Source: Capronia americana (Eukaryota; Ascomycota; Eurotiomycetes; Chaetothyriales; Herpotrichiellaceae). From it: a stretch of 64,000 nucleotides of DNA. Numbering within the stretch: position 1 is the first letter of the stretch; each line of letters starts with the position of its first letter. The stretch covers positions 2,232,001-2,296,000 of the forward strand of contig JADWQD010000002.1 of NCBI GenBank assembly GCA_016110215.1. The letters are read 5' to 3'. Below are positions 55,156 through 64,000 of the stretch, piece by piece. The notes beneath the pieces were generated by a model. It was not told where the DNA came from. It saw only the letters and a program-made list of their open reading frames with translations, and searched no databases. A program made the position numbers and the translations under genes.

Positions 55156-57399
55156 GGTGAAAGATATCGCTAGGCAATGGCGAGGATTGAAGGTGAACAC
55201 TTATCGAGTGTTGATGCGCAGTGTGTTGAGATTTGGGTGAAAAGTGGTGGTTTGTGTATGAGAGAGGCAGGGCAAATCTCGACGTCGTCACCGAGGGGGG
55301 AAGGAGTATGTAATATTGTGGATCGATTCCGCAGGGGATGGAAAGCCGTCGAGGAGGCGAAAAGGGTAGGCTGATTAGGGGTGTTAGATTTGTTTGGGGA
55401 TTATGGCGGGCAGAGAAAAGGTCGGATTGGCAATGCCCGTACGAGGGGAGTACGCAGGCGCAAGGGATCGGGCTATTCAAAAGCCGCAGTTTGGTTCGAT
55501 GCGAGTTTTTGTTATGCTCACCTGCACTCGGCTGATGCGGGCGACAGAGCGAGGAAGCTGCAGAAACACTAGAACCAGGCCTGGATGACGCAGGTCGTTC
55601 GGTGGAGAGAATGCGTCAAATTTTCCCTACTCTTGCCGGGCCTTTGGTGAGATCTTTGGAACTTTCTCGGGGATCTGTCGTCTGATTAAGCACCTGAGAA
55701 CCTTGCGACATCTAATGTTGATTAAAGCGCATGGGAGTGATGGTTTTCTTCAGCAGGCAGAATAAATCGCCTGGGAAGTGGAATGTGAATAGTCTGTGAG
55801 GCATAAGTGATCCTCGGAGCGGAAGAATATTTTCGCCGATGGCGAGGAACTCCTGCGCTGAGATGTGAGCGCTTTGTCTTGCTGTTTCTTGCGAGTCTGG
55901 CCTTGTAAATCCGTAAAACTGTAGTAACACTCTAGCAAGTTTTGTACTGATCTTTCAGCCTCATCAATGTTAAACAGCAGCACTGCCACAGTACAAGTAC
56001 GGAGTACCCATTTCTCAATGATTCTGGCCGACTTTGTTTTCCTCTCCTCGTGCCTCCACTACCTTCATATGGCGTGTCGTCGCACGTGCGCCTGATTCGC
56101 CTTCCGTCTTCCATACGTGCTATCGCCAGTGTTGGCGCTGAACGCTCACCCAAAGTTGGGAGATCTGCCCCTAATCTCGACGATGTACGAGGTACTAACC
56201 TTGTCGCTCGTCAATCAGATTATCTACGAGGACCAAGTACTCGGTACACACTCGCAAGCCACCTTCTTGCATGCGCTTGGGTAGTCCTTATATCTGTTAT
56301 AGCTAGCATACTCATATCTTCAAAGAGATTTTGTGCTCTCCCAATTCTATCTCTCCAAATCAATGCCCGTTATGCTGCACTACTTTGCCAAGCGACGCCT
56401 CCAGTGGGAAATGTTTTCGACCTTTATGAAGGCCGGTCCTCGTCAGTACGGGTTTCCTCTTGCTCTTTGCACCGAATCGTCCTTAGGCTGAGCTTCTTCT
56501 CTGGCGACAAACATAACTCCGAATCTGTGCCATCTCTCGAATCTCCACGGTGCAGACGGGGAAAGTACCATTCGATGGCATGCTGCAGGCCCCTGGTCTG
56601 GTTAATCCCGCGTGACTGTTAGCTGCGTGGGCCGGTACCTGGTTTGCGTCTCCGGCATTTCCGCAATGGTGCTGGCTGATCCTCTTTTCAAAGTGACAGC
56701 CCACGCTCCCACGTCGTCTGACTTAGCTCCCCCACGCTTCCGTCCAACATGTAAACACCGCACTCGGGCCCTGCTCGCAAGAAAAAGCCTCCCTTTCCCA
56801 TCCAAAAACCGTGTCCGCGGTCGGCTATCGTCCTTGAGCTATAGGCTATTCCCCAGAGTGCAGGAACCTTCCAATGGGTGCAGAGTGCAGGTGGGCTGAT
56901 AGACGCGAGCTTCGATCAACCCCGGTCAGCGCAACACGAGAAATCCACACTACCGTGGTCCGAGTGACCTCACGCATATGGAGGCTGCCCTGCGTCACTG
57001 GGCATCATTTTTCTGCCTCCGAGAGACAAATGAGAGACGGCTCTCAGGTGCTGTCCTGCGACTTCAGATACCGGGGCTTCGTCATTCGTCTTCGCTCCTG
57101 CTCAACAGACAGGCTGCTTCTTTTTTGTCAGGCTACGTCCAGCAGTGCTTCCTGAGCTGGCGGTAAGTCTTCCGATAAGTTGAAAGCGAGCTTTTGCTGT
57201 GCGACTTCCCTCATTTTGAGCATTTACTTGAGCCCAGCTAGGGAATTTCATCCCTGCGGCGTTCAACTGGTTCTCATGTTGACCATAATCACACCGCCCG
57301 CTACTTCTCACCTCACCTCTACTGAACCTATAAGTCAAGTACCGCAATCATTTTTCTTTGCTACGCACAAGTCGGACGCCCTTCCTGCCATTATCAAAG
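55156..57399. other. Divergent intergenic region
   Basis: About 2.2 kb between the BAG gene (minus) and the luciferase-domain gene (plus). Minus-strand pyrimidine-rich leader occupies ~55200-55420. Contains GTACGGAGTAC at 55997-56007. Open frames at 56050-56622 and 57180-57521 are not convincing genes. Confidence 0.5.
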
Positions 57400-58402
57400 A
57401 TGGATATCTACAACATCCCCAACCTCCCCAACGTCAGCGAAACCCGAACCTTTTCACACTCGAGTTCCCATGGCTTGACCTCAGTCATCTTGTACATTGC
57501 TCTCGTTCTCGCTGTTACTAGTATCATCTATTGGTGCATTCAGGATTACCGTTTCTTTCTCTCCTTAGGACGAGGGGGCCGTAAGTCACTCGCCCTTGAA
57601 AAACCCGCTCTATTTTCGTAGTAACCCTCCGCCGAGAATCCCTGGCTTGTGAGTGACGCTAATGCCTTTCAGCACAATACAACGTCGTTGGCTGGTTCAA
57701 GGTGCACATCATCACCAGACCTTTTACTCTTGCCCAACAAGACCTAACGTGGACCGGCGATTATCCCGATGATGGCGCTCACAAAGACATCATGGCCTTG
57801 CCAGTGCGCCAGGGTCCACGGCCAATGATCAGAGGCATCGCTCCTCAAAGACAATTCGATCAGCGTCCGGAACCGGGAATGAATTTGGTAAGCCTTAGCT
57901 CCCTACCGTTAATTCATCAAACGGCAGATATTTCACTCGACGGAGACCACTTCAGACTAATGCGTTATAGCGTGTACTTGATATCTTTTCATCCTTTGTC
58001 AAGGCCAATCCTCACCTACTGCAAGAACGGCTCTCACACGCTGAGAAACACAATGTTGCACTATTTGTCCACCCAAGCCTCATGTCTAAGCCCGACAACC
58101 TGCCGGAGATTGCACCGATATTCAAGGGGGAGATAGGGCATGTGCATGGCGAAAGCTCGTTGCACCTATACTTCTCGCCCGCCGATGCCAAGATCATTAT
58201 CGAAAAGGGATGGGCTGAACGACATCGCTGCTCAAGGACTCAACCCTGGTGGCTTGGCGGCATCAAGGCTATGTTCGGCATTGGAGACACTTTCTTGATT
58301 GTGTATGCTCCAAGAAACGAAGCCGAACTGGAAGTCTTGAAGACCATGATCAGAGCGAGCGCCATGTGGATGACGGGAGAACAACAAATCGTCAAACCGT
58401 GA
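57400..58402 (+). CDS. Luciferase-domain (DUF5519-like) membrane-anchored protein
   Basis: Three exons: 57400-57580, 57673-57887 and 57971-58402, giving 275 aa. Joins: LGRGG to PQYNVVGWF (codon split C|CA) and PGMNL to RVLDIFSSFV. Residues 28-46 form one membrane span (VILYIALVLAVTSIIYW). The rest carries the conserved block of the fungal luciferase domain family: HVHGESSLHLYFSPADAKIIIEKGWAERH and FLIVYAPRNEAELEVL. The name comes from a bacterial-luciferase similarity and does not imply light emission; reaction unknown. It is probably anchored in a membrane with the domain in one compartment. Confidence 0.8.
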
Positions 58403-58837
58403 CCAGATAAAGAAGGAAGTCGAGCAGCAACGTCCCGGAGTTGCAAATACGTTTGGTGGACGAAGCAGGTGGCATAACCGGTATGGTCAGCAAGGTGATA
58501 CCGGCTGCGACAGAGTTAAAAGCGCAACAATAGAATGGAATGAAGCATGTCGACGGGCGACACTGCGTAGAGCAGCAGGGAACAGGCGCGACCTCAAGAA
58601 TGGGTTTTGTAGCATGGTGTTCAGGTGTCGGGTAAATGGGCCGGCTATGACGGAGTGTTCTTTGACGAGGCTGGACATGGGAGCACAAGGCTGTGGCTAA
58701 GTTCAAAGCGGCAAGCCAGCCGACCATCATCAGCTCTTCTCCCCGAGACAATAGGAAGTCATTGATTTCGGATCTCAACGTCCTCCATCCCACCCATCCC
58801 TGCGACCACTGACTCGTCGTATTCTACCATATACATC
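58403..58837. other. Short intergenic region
   Basis: 3' flank of the luciferase-domain gene and promoter of lipoyl synthase. No gene seen. Confidence 0.5.
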
Positions 58838-60091
58838 ATGGCCACTACCGTCCCTCGCTATCGCTGCCTCAACGGTCGCCAATGGTCTTCACCGCTGAAA
58901 GTATTCCTCCCGCAAGTAACACCTTCGACATCACGAACATTCGCCACCACGACCGATGACATCCCGACCCCCAGCCCACGCGTCCGACCCACCACCTTCG
59001 CCGACAAACTCAACGCCGGCCCTTCCTTCTCAGAGTTTGTCTCAGGCAAGGAACCACCCCTACAACCATCTGAAGCATATGAACTGAAGACGGCGCTTGT
59101 GGGACCGAAAGGGAAACAGAAAAAGATCACCCGCCTGCCAGAATGGCTCAAGACACCCATCCCGGACACCTCGTCATACAAGAAGATCAAAAACGACTTG
59201 CGCGGCCTGAATCTACACACGGTGTGTGAAGAGGCGCGATGTCCGAATATTTCAGATTGCTGGGGAGGGAGCAGCAAGTCTGCGGCGACTGCGACGATTA
59301 TGTTGATGGGTGATACCTGTACAAGGGGATGTCGATTTTGCAGCGTTAAAACGTCCAAGGCGCCGCCGCCGTTGGATCCGCACGAGCCGGAACATACCGC
59401 GGAAGCGCTGTCACGATGGGGGTTGGGCTACGTGGTCTTGACCAGTGTGGATCGCGATGATCTGGCCGACGGCGGTGCACATCACTTTGCAGAGACGGTG
59501 CGGAAGATCAAGTCAAAGGCGCCTGCGATCTTGGTCGAGTGCCTGACGGGCGACTATGCGGGAGATCTGGAAATGGTCAAACTGGTCGCTACATCCGGAC
59601 TGGACGTGTATGCGCACAACGTCGAGACAGTCGAGGCATTAACTTCGCAAGTCCGCGACCGGCGGGCCACGTTCCGCCAATCCCTCAGCGTATTGAAGGC
59701 CGCCAAGGCCGCGAAACCAGGTCTCATTACAAAGACATCCATCATGCTCGGTCTTGGGGAAACCGAAGAGCAAATCTTCGACGCTTTACGAGAACTCCGT
59801 GCCATCGACGTGGACGTGGTTACCTTCGGACAGTACATGCGTCCCACGAAAAGGCACATGCCGGTGCATGAATATGTGACGCCGGACGTATTCGAGCAGT
59901 GGCGAGTACGGGCACTGGAGATGGGGTTCCTATATGTGGCGAGTGGTCCCTTGGTAAGAAGCAGCTATAAAGCCGGGGAGGCGTTTATTGAGAATGTATT
60001 GAAGAAGAGAAGAGCTGGACGAGGGGAGACTGCAAATGCGGATCTAGCAGGTGAAATTGATGGGAAGGGATTGGAGAGCGGGAAGTTGTGA
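58838..60091 (+). CDS. lip5: Lipoyl synthase, mitochondrial
   Basis: Single exon, 417 aa. The N terminus is basic and Ser/Thr/Arg-rich (MATTVPRYRCLNGRQW), a mitochondrial presequence. The auxiliary cluster motif CEEARCPNISDC gives C130, C135 and C141 (CX4CX5C). The radical-SAM cluster motif CTRGCRFC gives C161, C165 and C168 (CX3CX2C). Both are complete, and the C-terminal VRSSYKAGE holds the conserved RSSY serine ligand. It inserts two sulfurs into protein-bound octanoyl chains, forming the lipoyl cofactor of pyruvate and 2-oxoglutarate dehydrogenases and the glycine cleavage system in the matrix. No neighbouring lipoate genes. Length and motif order fit the fungal family. Confidence 0.95.
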   Translation: MATTVPRYRCLNGRQWSSPLKVFLPQVTPSTSRTFATTTDDIPTPSPRVRPTTFADKLNAGPSFSEFVSGKEPPLQPSEAYELKTALVGPKGKQKKITRLPEWLKTPIPDTSSYKKIKNDLRGLNLHTVCEEARCPNISDCWGGSSKSAATATIMLMGDTCTRGCRFCSVKTSKAPPPLDPHEPEHTAEALSRWGLGYVVLTSVDRDDLADGGAHHFAETVRKIKSKAPAILVECLTGDYAGDLEMVKLVATSGLDVYAHNVETVEALTSQVRDRRATFRQSLSVLKAAKAAKPGLITKTSIMLGLGETEEQIFDALRELRAIDVDVVTFGQYMRPTKRHMPVHEYVTPDVFEQWRVRALEMGFLYVASGPLVRSSYKAGEAFIENVLKKRRAGRGETANADLAGEIDGKGLESGKL

Positions 60092-60647
60092 TGTTCAATA
60101 TCAAACGCTGCAGGGGGCGTGGGATAACATCCAGCGAGGTATATTATCTCCCACTGATCATGATTTGAGGACTTTTCCACGCATGAGATGGCCATTGTCA
60201 ACCAATGGTCGTTCGATTGCCATCTAGCCATGTTCCTGATAGCGATCACAGTTCCTTGGTCGTAACACCCATGCTGTGGGGTCCTATCAGAAACATGCAG
60301 GGTATTTAGAGCAACTGTTGATTGCACAAGTCTGTCTGACGGACGGTTTAAGCTCCTAGGGCCAAAGGAGTCCTAGCAGGTCGGCCCATTCGCAAGAATG
60401 GCGTGTCTCCTTCGCCGTGAAAGTAAATCCATCTTGATCACCATCTTGACTCCGTGCGAATACGACTCATTCGGGAGTCAACGCAACTCCTTTCTGATCA
60501 ACACGGTCATCACATCTTCTCCGTGAAACGTACGAGTACTGCATATCGCCTCGTCTCGTCTCGTTTTGTCGCGCCCAGCCCAGCCCAGCCCAGCCCATCC
60601 CAACCCGTGTTGTTTTACGCATTGAAACCAAGAAAAAAACACCCCGC
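60092..60647. other. Convergent intergenic region
   Basis: 3' flanks of lipoyl synthase and the SelK-like gene. Contains a (GCCCA)5 run at 60573-60597. No gene seen. Confidence 0.5.
60573..60597. repeat. (GCCCA)5 microsatellite
   Basis: Five perfect pentamer copies, just past the 3' end of the SelK-like gene. Confidence 0.9.
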
Positions 60648-61187
60648 TCACCCACAACTGCCACACTCCGGCGCCCTAACGTCGTCAATCCCACCCATCC
60701 TCCTACCGCTGCCACCGCCACCGCCACTTCCACCACCGCCACCGCTCGGTCCCCCGCCCGCGCCGCCTAGGCGACTCGAGCCGCCGGCCCAGCGCGGCCG
60801 TTCCTGATACGCATTCGGCCTGCCGCGTGTGTTGAACTGGCTATTCTGCGCGGCGGTGTAGGGGTCCAACGAGAAGAGAGAGACGAAGTACAGGCCTAGG
60901 AAGTTGTAGACGTCGGAGGAGAAGCGCGAGAGGCGGGCGGACAAGGGAGGTCTGGTATATAGGTTAAAACTCCAAAGTCAGTGCATGCCACTACGTCGTG
61001 ATGATCAGGGGAACGGAATAGAGCTCCAAGGGCGGCGGCGGCGGCGGCGACGACGAGGGAGAGGACAGGCAGGGGGGAAAAAGAAGAGAAAAACAGGAAC
61101 GTACGATTCTAGGACATGCCCGGAGGAGGAGATGTAGGCTGGTTTGGCGGGCGGTTTGTTCGCGGAGGCGGAGGGAGGTTTGTCCAT
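60648..61187 (-). CDS. Selenoprotein K/G-family protein, cysteine form
   Basis: Two exons on the minus strand: 61187-61105 and 60951-60648, giving 128 aa. The 153-nt intron (GTACGT to ACCAG) joins ISSSGHVLE to SPPLSARLSRF, with the split codon TC|A. The order matches SelK: AYISSSGHVLES (YISxGxVLxS), one membrane helix (FLGLYFVSLFSL at ~45-58), a Gly-rich region (SGGGGGSGGGGGSGRRMGGI), and a C-terminal CGSC. Animal SelK ends near RRMGRI...GGUGR, with selenocysteine where this gene has Cys (TGT then GGG TGA). SelK is an ER membrane protein linked to ER-associated degradation and protein palmitoylation. Fungi lack selenocysteine insertion, so the Cys form is expected. The short length makes gene callers likely to miss it. 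Confidence 0.8.
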
Positions 61188-62052
61188 TGGAGATGATCGG
61201 TGGAGTGATGGCCGAGCTTTGAGTCCGCTTGTCGATGAGTATCGTGGAGTCGAGAGTGATTGCGGATAATATACGAAATGCCGAGCAGAGGAGATAGTTA
61301 AGTCTGTGTTGGTGAACGGGAGTGGCACGGTGGTGTGGGAGAGGACAGGCAAGTCAGTGGGGAGGAGGCCATTGCGAGGCTGCGAGGCTGCGAGGCTGCG
61401 AGGCTGCGAGGCTGCGATCGCTGGCGGGAAGTTTGTTCCGTGCCAAGACGAGTAAACACTGCTTGTACAACTAGGTAGATAATAATGCATCGATGCTAGG
61501 TAGCCATCGAAAGATCAAGGTAGCCTAAATTACCTGACTCGCCAGGACTGTTACCTCTCCCCTTCAAGTGTCTAACGTTGCGCGATTCTTGCGAGACCGC
61601 AGGTATCCCACACCCCAGCCCCTTTCTCAGGGCACTCTACTCTCAACAAATGTGTGAGACGATTCGAGGAACCATTCTTCGGCAGTTCTAGCATTCGTTC
61701 ACACCGACCATGCAAGTCCATTGTCCGTTTTGCCTGCAGACGCATTCTCATCGTCTCGGGAGCCTAGGCTTCGAGCATGATTCCTCCTCGGACGCTTTGT
61801 TGCCACGTTGACGCTGGATACCGAATGTGTTTTCGATTCCAAGGTGCAGCTTGTGGCCGAAGCTATAACTGGTACGTCGACAAGAAGGGTCCTTTGCATT
61901 TGGCTGTGCGCTGCCCCTGACCTGCCCACCTTCCGGTTGTTTCTTCTTCCTTCCAAAACGTCGCAGTGGCCGTTCCCTCAACCACAGCCTAGGGGAGATC
62001 GACCTCGCTGATAGAGACGCAGAACCTCGTTTCTCCCAATCCGGGGTCAAAG
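61188..62052. other. Intergenic region
   Basis: About 0.9 kb. Contains the SelK-like gene promoter with an 8-mer repeat (61374-61413) and the 3' flank of the BTB gene. No gene recognised. Confidence 0.5.
61374..61413. repeat. (GCGAGGCT)5 minisatellite
   Basis: Five perfect 8-bp copies about 190 bp upstream of the SelK-like start codon, in its presumed promoter. Confidence 0.9.
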
Positions 62053-63095
62053 TTAGTGAAACGGGTCACATTTGGCACAATACTTTTCCAAGTGCACATT
62101 CTTACGTCGGGACACCGTGCGTCTGGTAACAAGTGTTGCAGTACAGACGTTGCAATAACCTGGATGTTGCACATCCGCTATTGCCTGTTCATAACGCTTT
62201 TGATCTTCGAACACCGTTTCCCTAAGGAGATCAACACAGAAGGAACTTGTTCCGGTCAGAGCCTGCCTAAACTCTGTTTGTCGTAGCCAGTGCTGAATTT
62301 CTGGGTAGATTTTGGAGACGACGATATCTCGAAGGCCCCGATCACTGTCGGATGTGGATGAATAGATCTCCTCCACCACTTCGAATAGACGTGTGTCAAC
62401 ATCGACCTTCTCGAGAGCCTTCTGAAACTTTTGCCGGGCTAGAATCTTGAGTGCCTTGATCGCATACTTTTCTGCTAGTGCGTACACCTGACAGTGCAGT
62501 TTCAATTCGTCCATCACTCGATTGTCGATTTCGTCGGTCTGGTCGTCGCCTGGCGGCCGACCCGGTAAGTCATTCGCTGTCGTATCCTCCGTTTCTGGCC
62601 GGAGAGGAAGCGCAGTCTCTTCATCGACAGAGGTTCGATCGATCTCGTGGCCAGTATCGATCTTTCCGACTCCTTCCACCGCGATGCTTTGGCCACCGAA
62701 TCCTAGGACTATCTCCGGATCGTAGTCAAGATTGTATACGAAGCGGATCATACAGTCCACGGCATACGGATAGTCGCCCAGTAGTTCAATCGTCCGAGAC
62801 TGTCCTTCCTGAACCCTCGATCAGATTTCTTCCGCTTGGATGTTTAATATTTGATCTCGGCTTTACCTTGAAAGATGACAAGCACATGCGTAACAAAACA
62901 TCAGATTGGCAACAGACAATGGCACGGTGAACTTTATACTGTCTGTCTTGGGTGCGGATAATGACGTCTGTGAAATCTCCGGATTTGAAGATTCTGCACG
63001 CCCCTTATTAAAGATATATCCATCCTGCGCCTGTGTGTCACTTGCCTGGAAAGACCCTCCAAAAGTCCGTCCTTGCACTGCGTTTCGACATCCAT
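62053..63095 (-). CDS. BTB/POZ-domain protein
   Basis: Three exons on the minus strand: 63095-63046, 62993-62867 and 62808-62053, giving 310 aa. Intron 1 has a GC donor (CCAG|GCAAGT) and a GTGCAG acceptor; it restores GLSRIFKSGDFTDVII from a frame otherwise blocked by TAA. Intron 2 joins CLSSFK to EGQSRTIELL. The BTB fold is clear: GDFTDVIIRTQDRQYKVHRA, IVCCQSDVLLRMCLSSF, IELLGDYPYAVDCMIRFVYNLDYD. The C-terminal half has the helical part following BTB (LKLHCQVYALAEKYAIKALK). It ends in a Cys pair-rich tail (YCNVCTATL and EKYCAKCDPFH) that could bind zinc. Such fungal proteins may act as cullin-3 substrate adaptors, but many are uncharacterised. A palindromic stretch lies 26 bp upstream of the ATG. 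Confidence 0.8.
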
Positions 63096-63706
63096 CTCGA
63101 TTGTAAGGTCAGCCGAAAATACGAATATGAATATGAATATATTCGTCCTAGATCATAGTGTAGGCCTGGTTAGCACCCTTTCTTTATCATTGACACTTTT
63201 GTATATACAGTGGTAGCTGCTCATAAGAAACTACAAATATAGATCGACAAATAAAAGCTTCCATGCCTTCACGAACATGCCATGTATCGGGATGTTCCAT
63301 TGGTAGCCTCACTACCAGGTATGGTGGCTGGCAATCATGAACTCGACTCACCGCAACCAATAGTGATCGTCCACGTCGAGATAGACGCCGGCCACATTCT
63401 CTGACCGATGTGATGCAGCATGATGCGAACTGTTGCATATCTTTGTCCAAGCGCCCGTCAACGAAGTTGGGGAAGACAAACCAATAAGTGACGGCGGAGA
63501 GGAGGGCACAAGCTTGGCAGCGATGGGCTTTCAGAGAGTGGGTTTACTGTAGGTATCCTATGACTGAGGATGGTTTCCCGAATCGAAGAGCAGACTTTAG
63601 GTTGTTTGTATTTGACACCATACCCGTACACTTTTGGTTGATAATCAACGCAGAAGGCTATGGCCTCTGTCTCTTCAACGTTCCTACATACACCTCTGTA
63701 ATGCCG
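63096..63706. other. Intergenic region
   Basis: Promoter of the BTB gene and 3' flank of the decarboxylase gene (both minus strand). An imperfect palindrome (ACGAATAT ... ATATTCGT) spans 63121-63146. No gene seen. Confidence 0.5.
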
Positions 63707-64000
63707 TCATTCAGCCTTATTTCCCCCTGTTGCCTTCCCCAAGCTCATCCCCACCTCCACATCCATCATAACCAAATGCCTACTCACACTAAGTAGATCC
63801 TCATCAAACTGTATCCTCCCATCCTCGAAAGCAACGATGATGCTGCTTCCTCCGAATTGAAACAAACCTACTTCCTCGCCCTTTTTCAACTGTGAGCCCT
63901 TTGTCTGGCACTTCTGGTTTATCTCTACCGTCCCCACATCTGTGGCGCCGATGGCGACAAAGAGCACGCGTCCGAACGAGGGACTGTTGATGCAGACCGC
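63707..64000 (-). CDS. Phosphatidylserine decarboxylase C-terminal part (partial)
   Basis: The gene continues beyond the window edge; only the last 97 codons are present. The frame is open to base 64000 (AVCINSPSFGRVLFVAIGA). The family motif FQFGGSSIIVAFE is present; by analogy with the LGST site, the Gly-Ser bond is where the proenzyme cuts itself and the Ser becomes the pyruvoyl group. The C-terminal block EDLLSVSRHLVMMDVEVGMSLG also matches PSD. A GTGAGTAGG word lies within it, but it is in frame and the family sequence continues, so I treat it as coding. The enzyme converts phosphatidylserine to phosphatidylethanolamine; the FGGSS form suggests the Psd2-like (non-mitochondrial) branch, which is inference. 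Confidence 0.85.
   Translation of the reverse strand, partial: AVCINSPSFGRVLFVAIGATDVGTVEINQKCQTKGSQLKKGEEVGLFQFGGSSIIVAFEDGRIQFDEDLLSVSRHLVMMDVEVGMSLGKATGGNKAE

Noticed and set aside
63780..63800. GTGAGT word as an intron donor in the decarboxylase gene
   Set aside because: Reading through keeps the conserved C-terminal block in frame, so no intron is needed.

Overview
The window is nuclear DNA from a filamentous ascomycete (Pezizomycotina). The basis is about 25 mostly intron-poor genes in 64 kb, introns of roughly 48-205 nt with GTRNGT donors, CTNAC-like branch points and YAG acceptors, and families typical of these fungi: a HET-domain protein, a DUF3425-type bZIP factor, a TRI12-like MFS pump, a cAMP-receptor-like GPCR, a secreted carboxymuconate-cyclase-like propeller and COMT-type O-methyltransferases. 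I cannot name the genus. Genes are spliced on both strands and there are no operons. I saw no tRNA, rRNA, CRISPR array or intact transposon.

Layout. 0-9 kb: 3' end of an unrecognised gene, a dual-specificity-phosphatase-like protein, a large disordered protein of unknown function whose two introns share a 16-mer, and a five-exon thiolase-like protein (minus strand). 9-19 kb: a LSH/Irc5-type SNF2 remodeller, a GH31 alpha-glycosidase and a HET-domain protein whose stop codon lies in a short tandem repeat. 18.5-22.9 kb: a gene-poor stretch. 22.9-27 kb: a SulP sulfate permease and a DUF1275 membrane protein. 26.8-29.8 kb: repeat-rich intergenic DNA with a decayed array of about 75 bp units. 29.8-34.7 kb: MCM2 and a UBR7-like E3, divergent across a 373-bp shared promoter holding two ACGCGT boxes. 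35.5-43 kb: a HAD hydrolase, an O-methyltransferase, a GFA/CENP-V-type small zinc protein and a bZIP factor, all on the minus strand. 43.6-52.3 kb: a secreted propeller protein, a TRI12-like transporter, a GPCR and a secreted NTF2-like protein. 53.9-64 kb: a membrane-anchored BAG-domain protein with no AUG for its N terminus, a luciferase-domain protein, lipoyl synthase, a selenoprotein K homologue with Cys, a BTB protein with a GC-AG intron, and the 3' end of a phosphatidylserine decarboxylase.

The genes do not form one pathway. Housekeeping genes (MCM2, lipoyl synthase, UBR7-like, LSH-like, phosphatidylserine decarboxylase) are mixed with environment-facing ones (transporters, GPCR, secreted proteins, HET). 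No polyketide or peptide synthase accompanies the O-methyltransferase, so I do not call a secondary-metabolite cluster. I did not find a convincing new multi-gene system. The strongest oddities are single-locus: the non-AUG start of the BAG protein, the matching introns at 3.4-3.6 kb, the Cys-form SelK, a GFA protein missing one usual metal-ligand Cys, and a DSP-type phosphatase lacking the His before its catalytic Cys. Exon boundaries were set by eye from splice consensus and family alignment.
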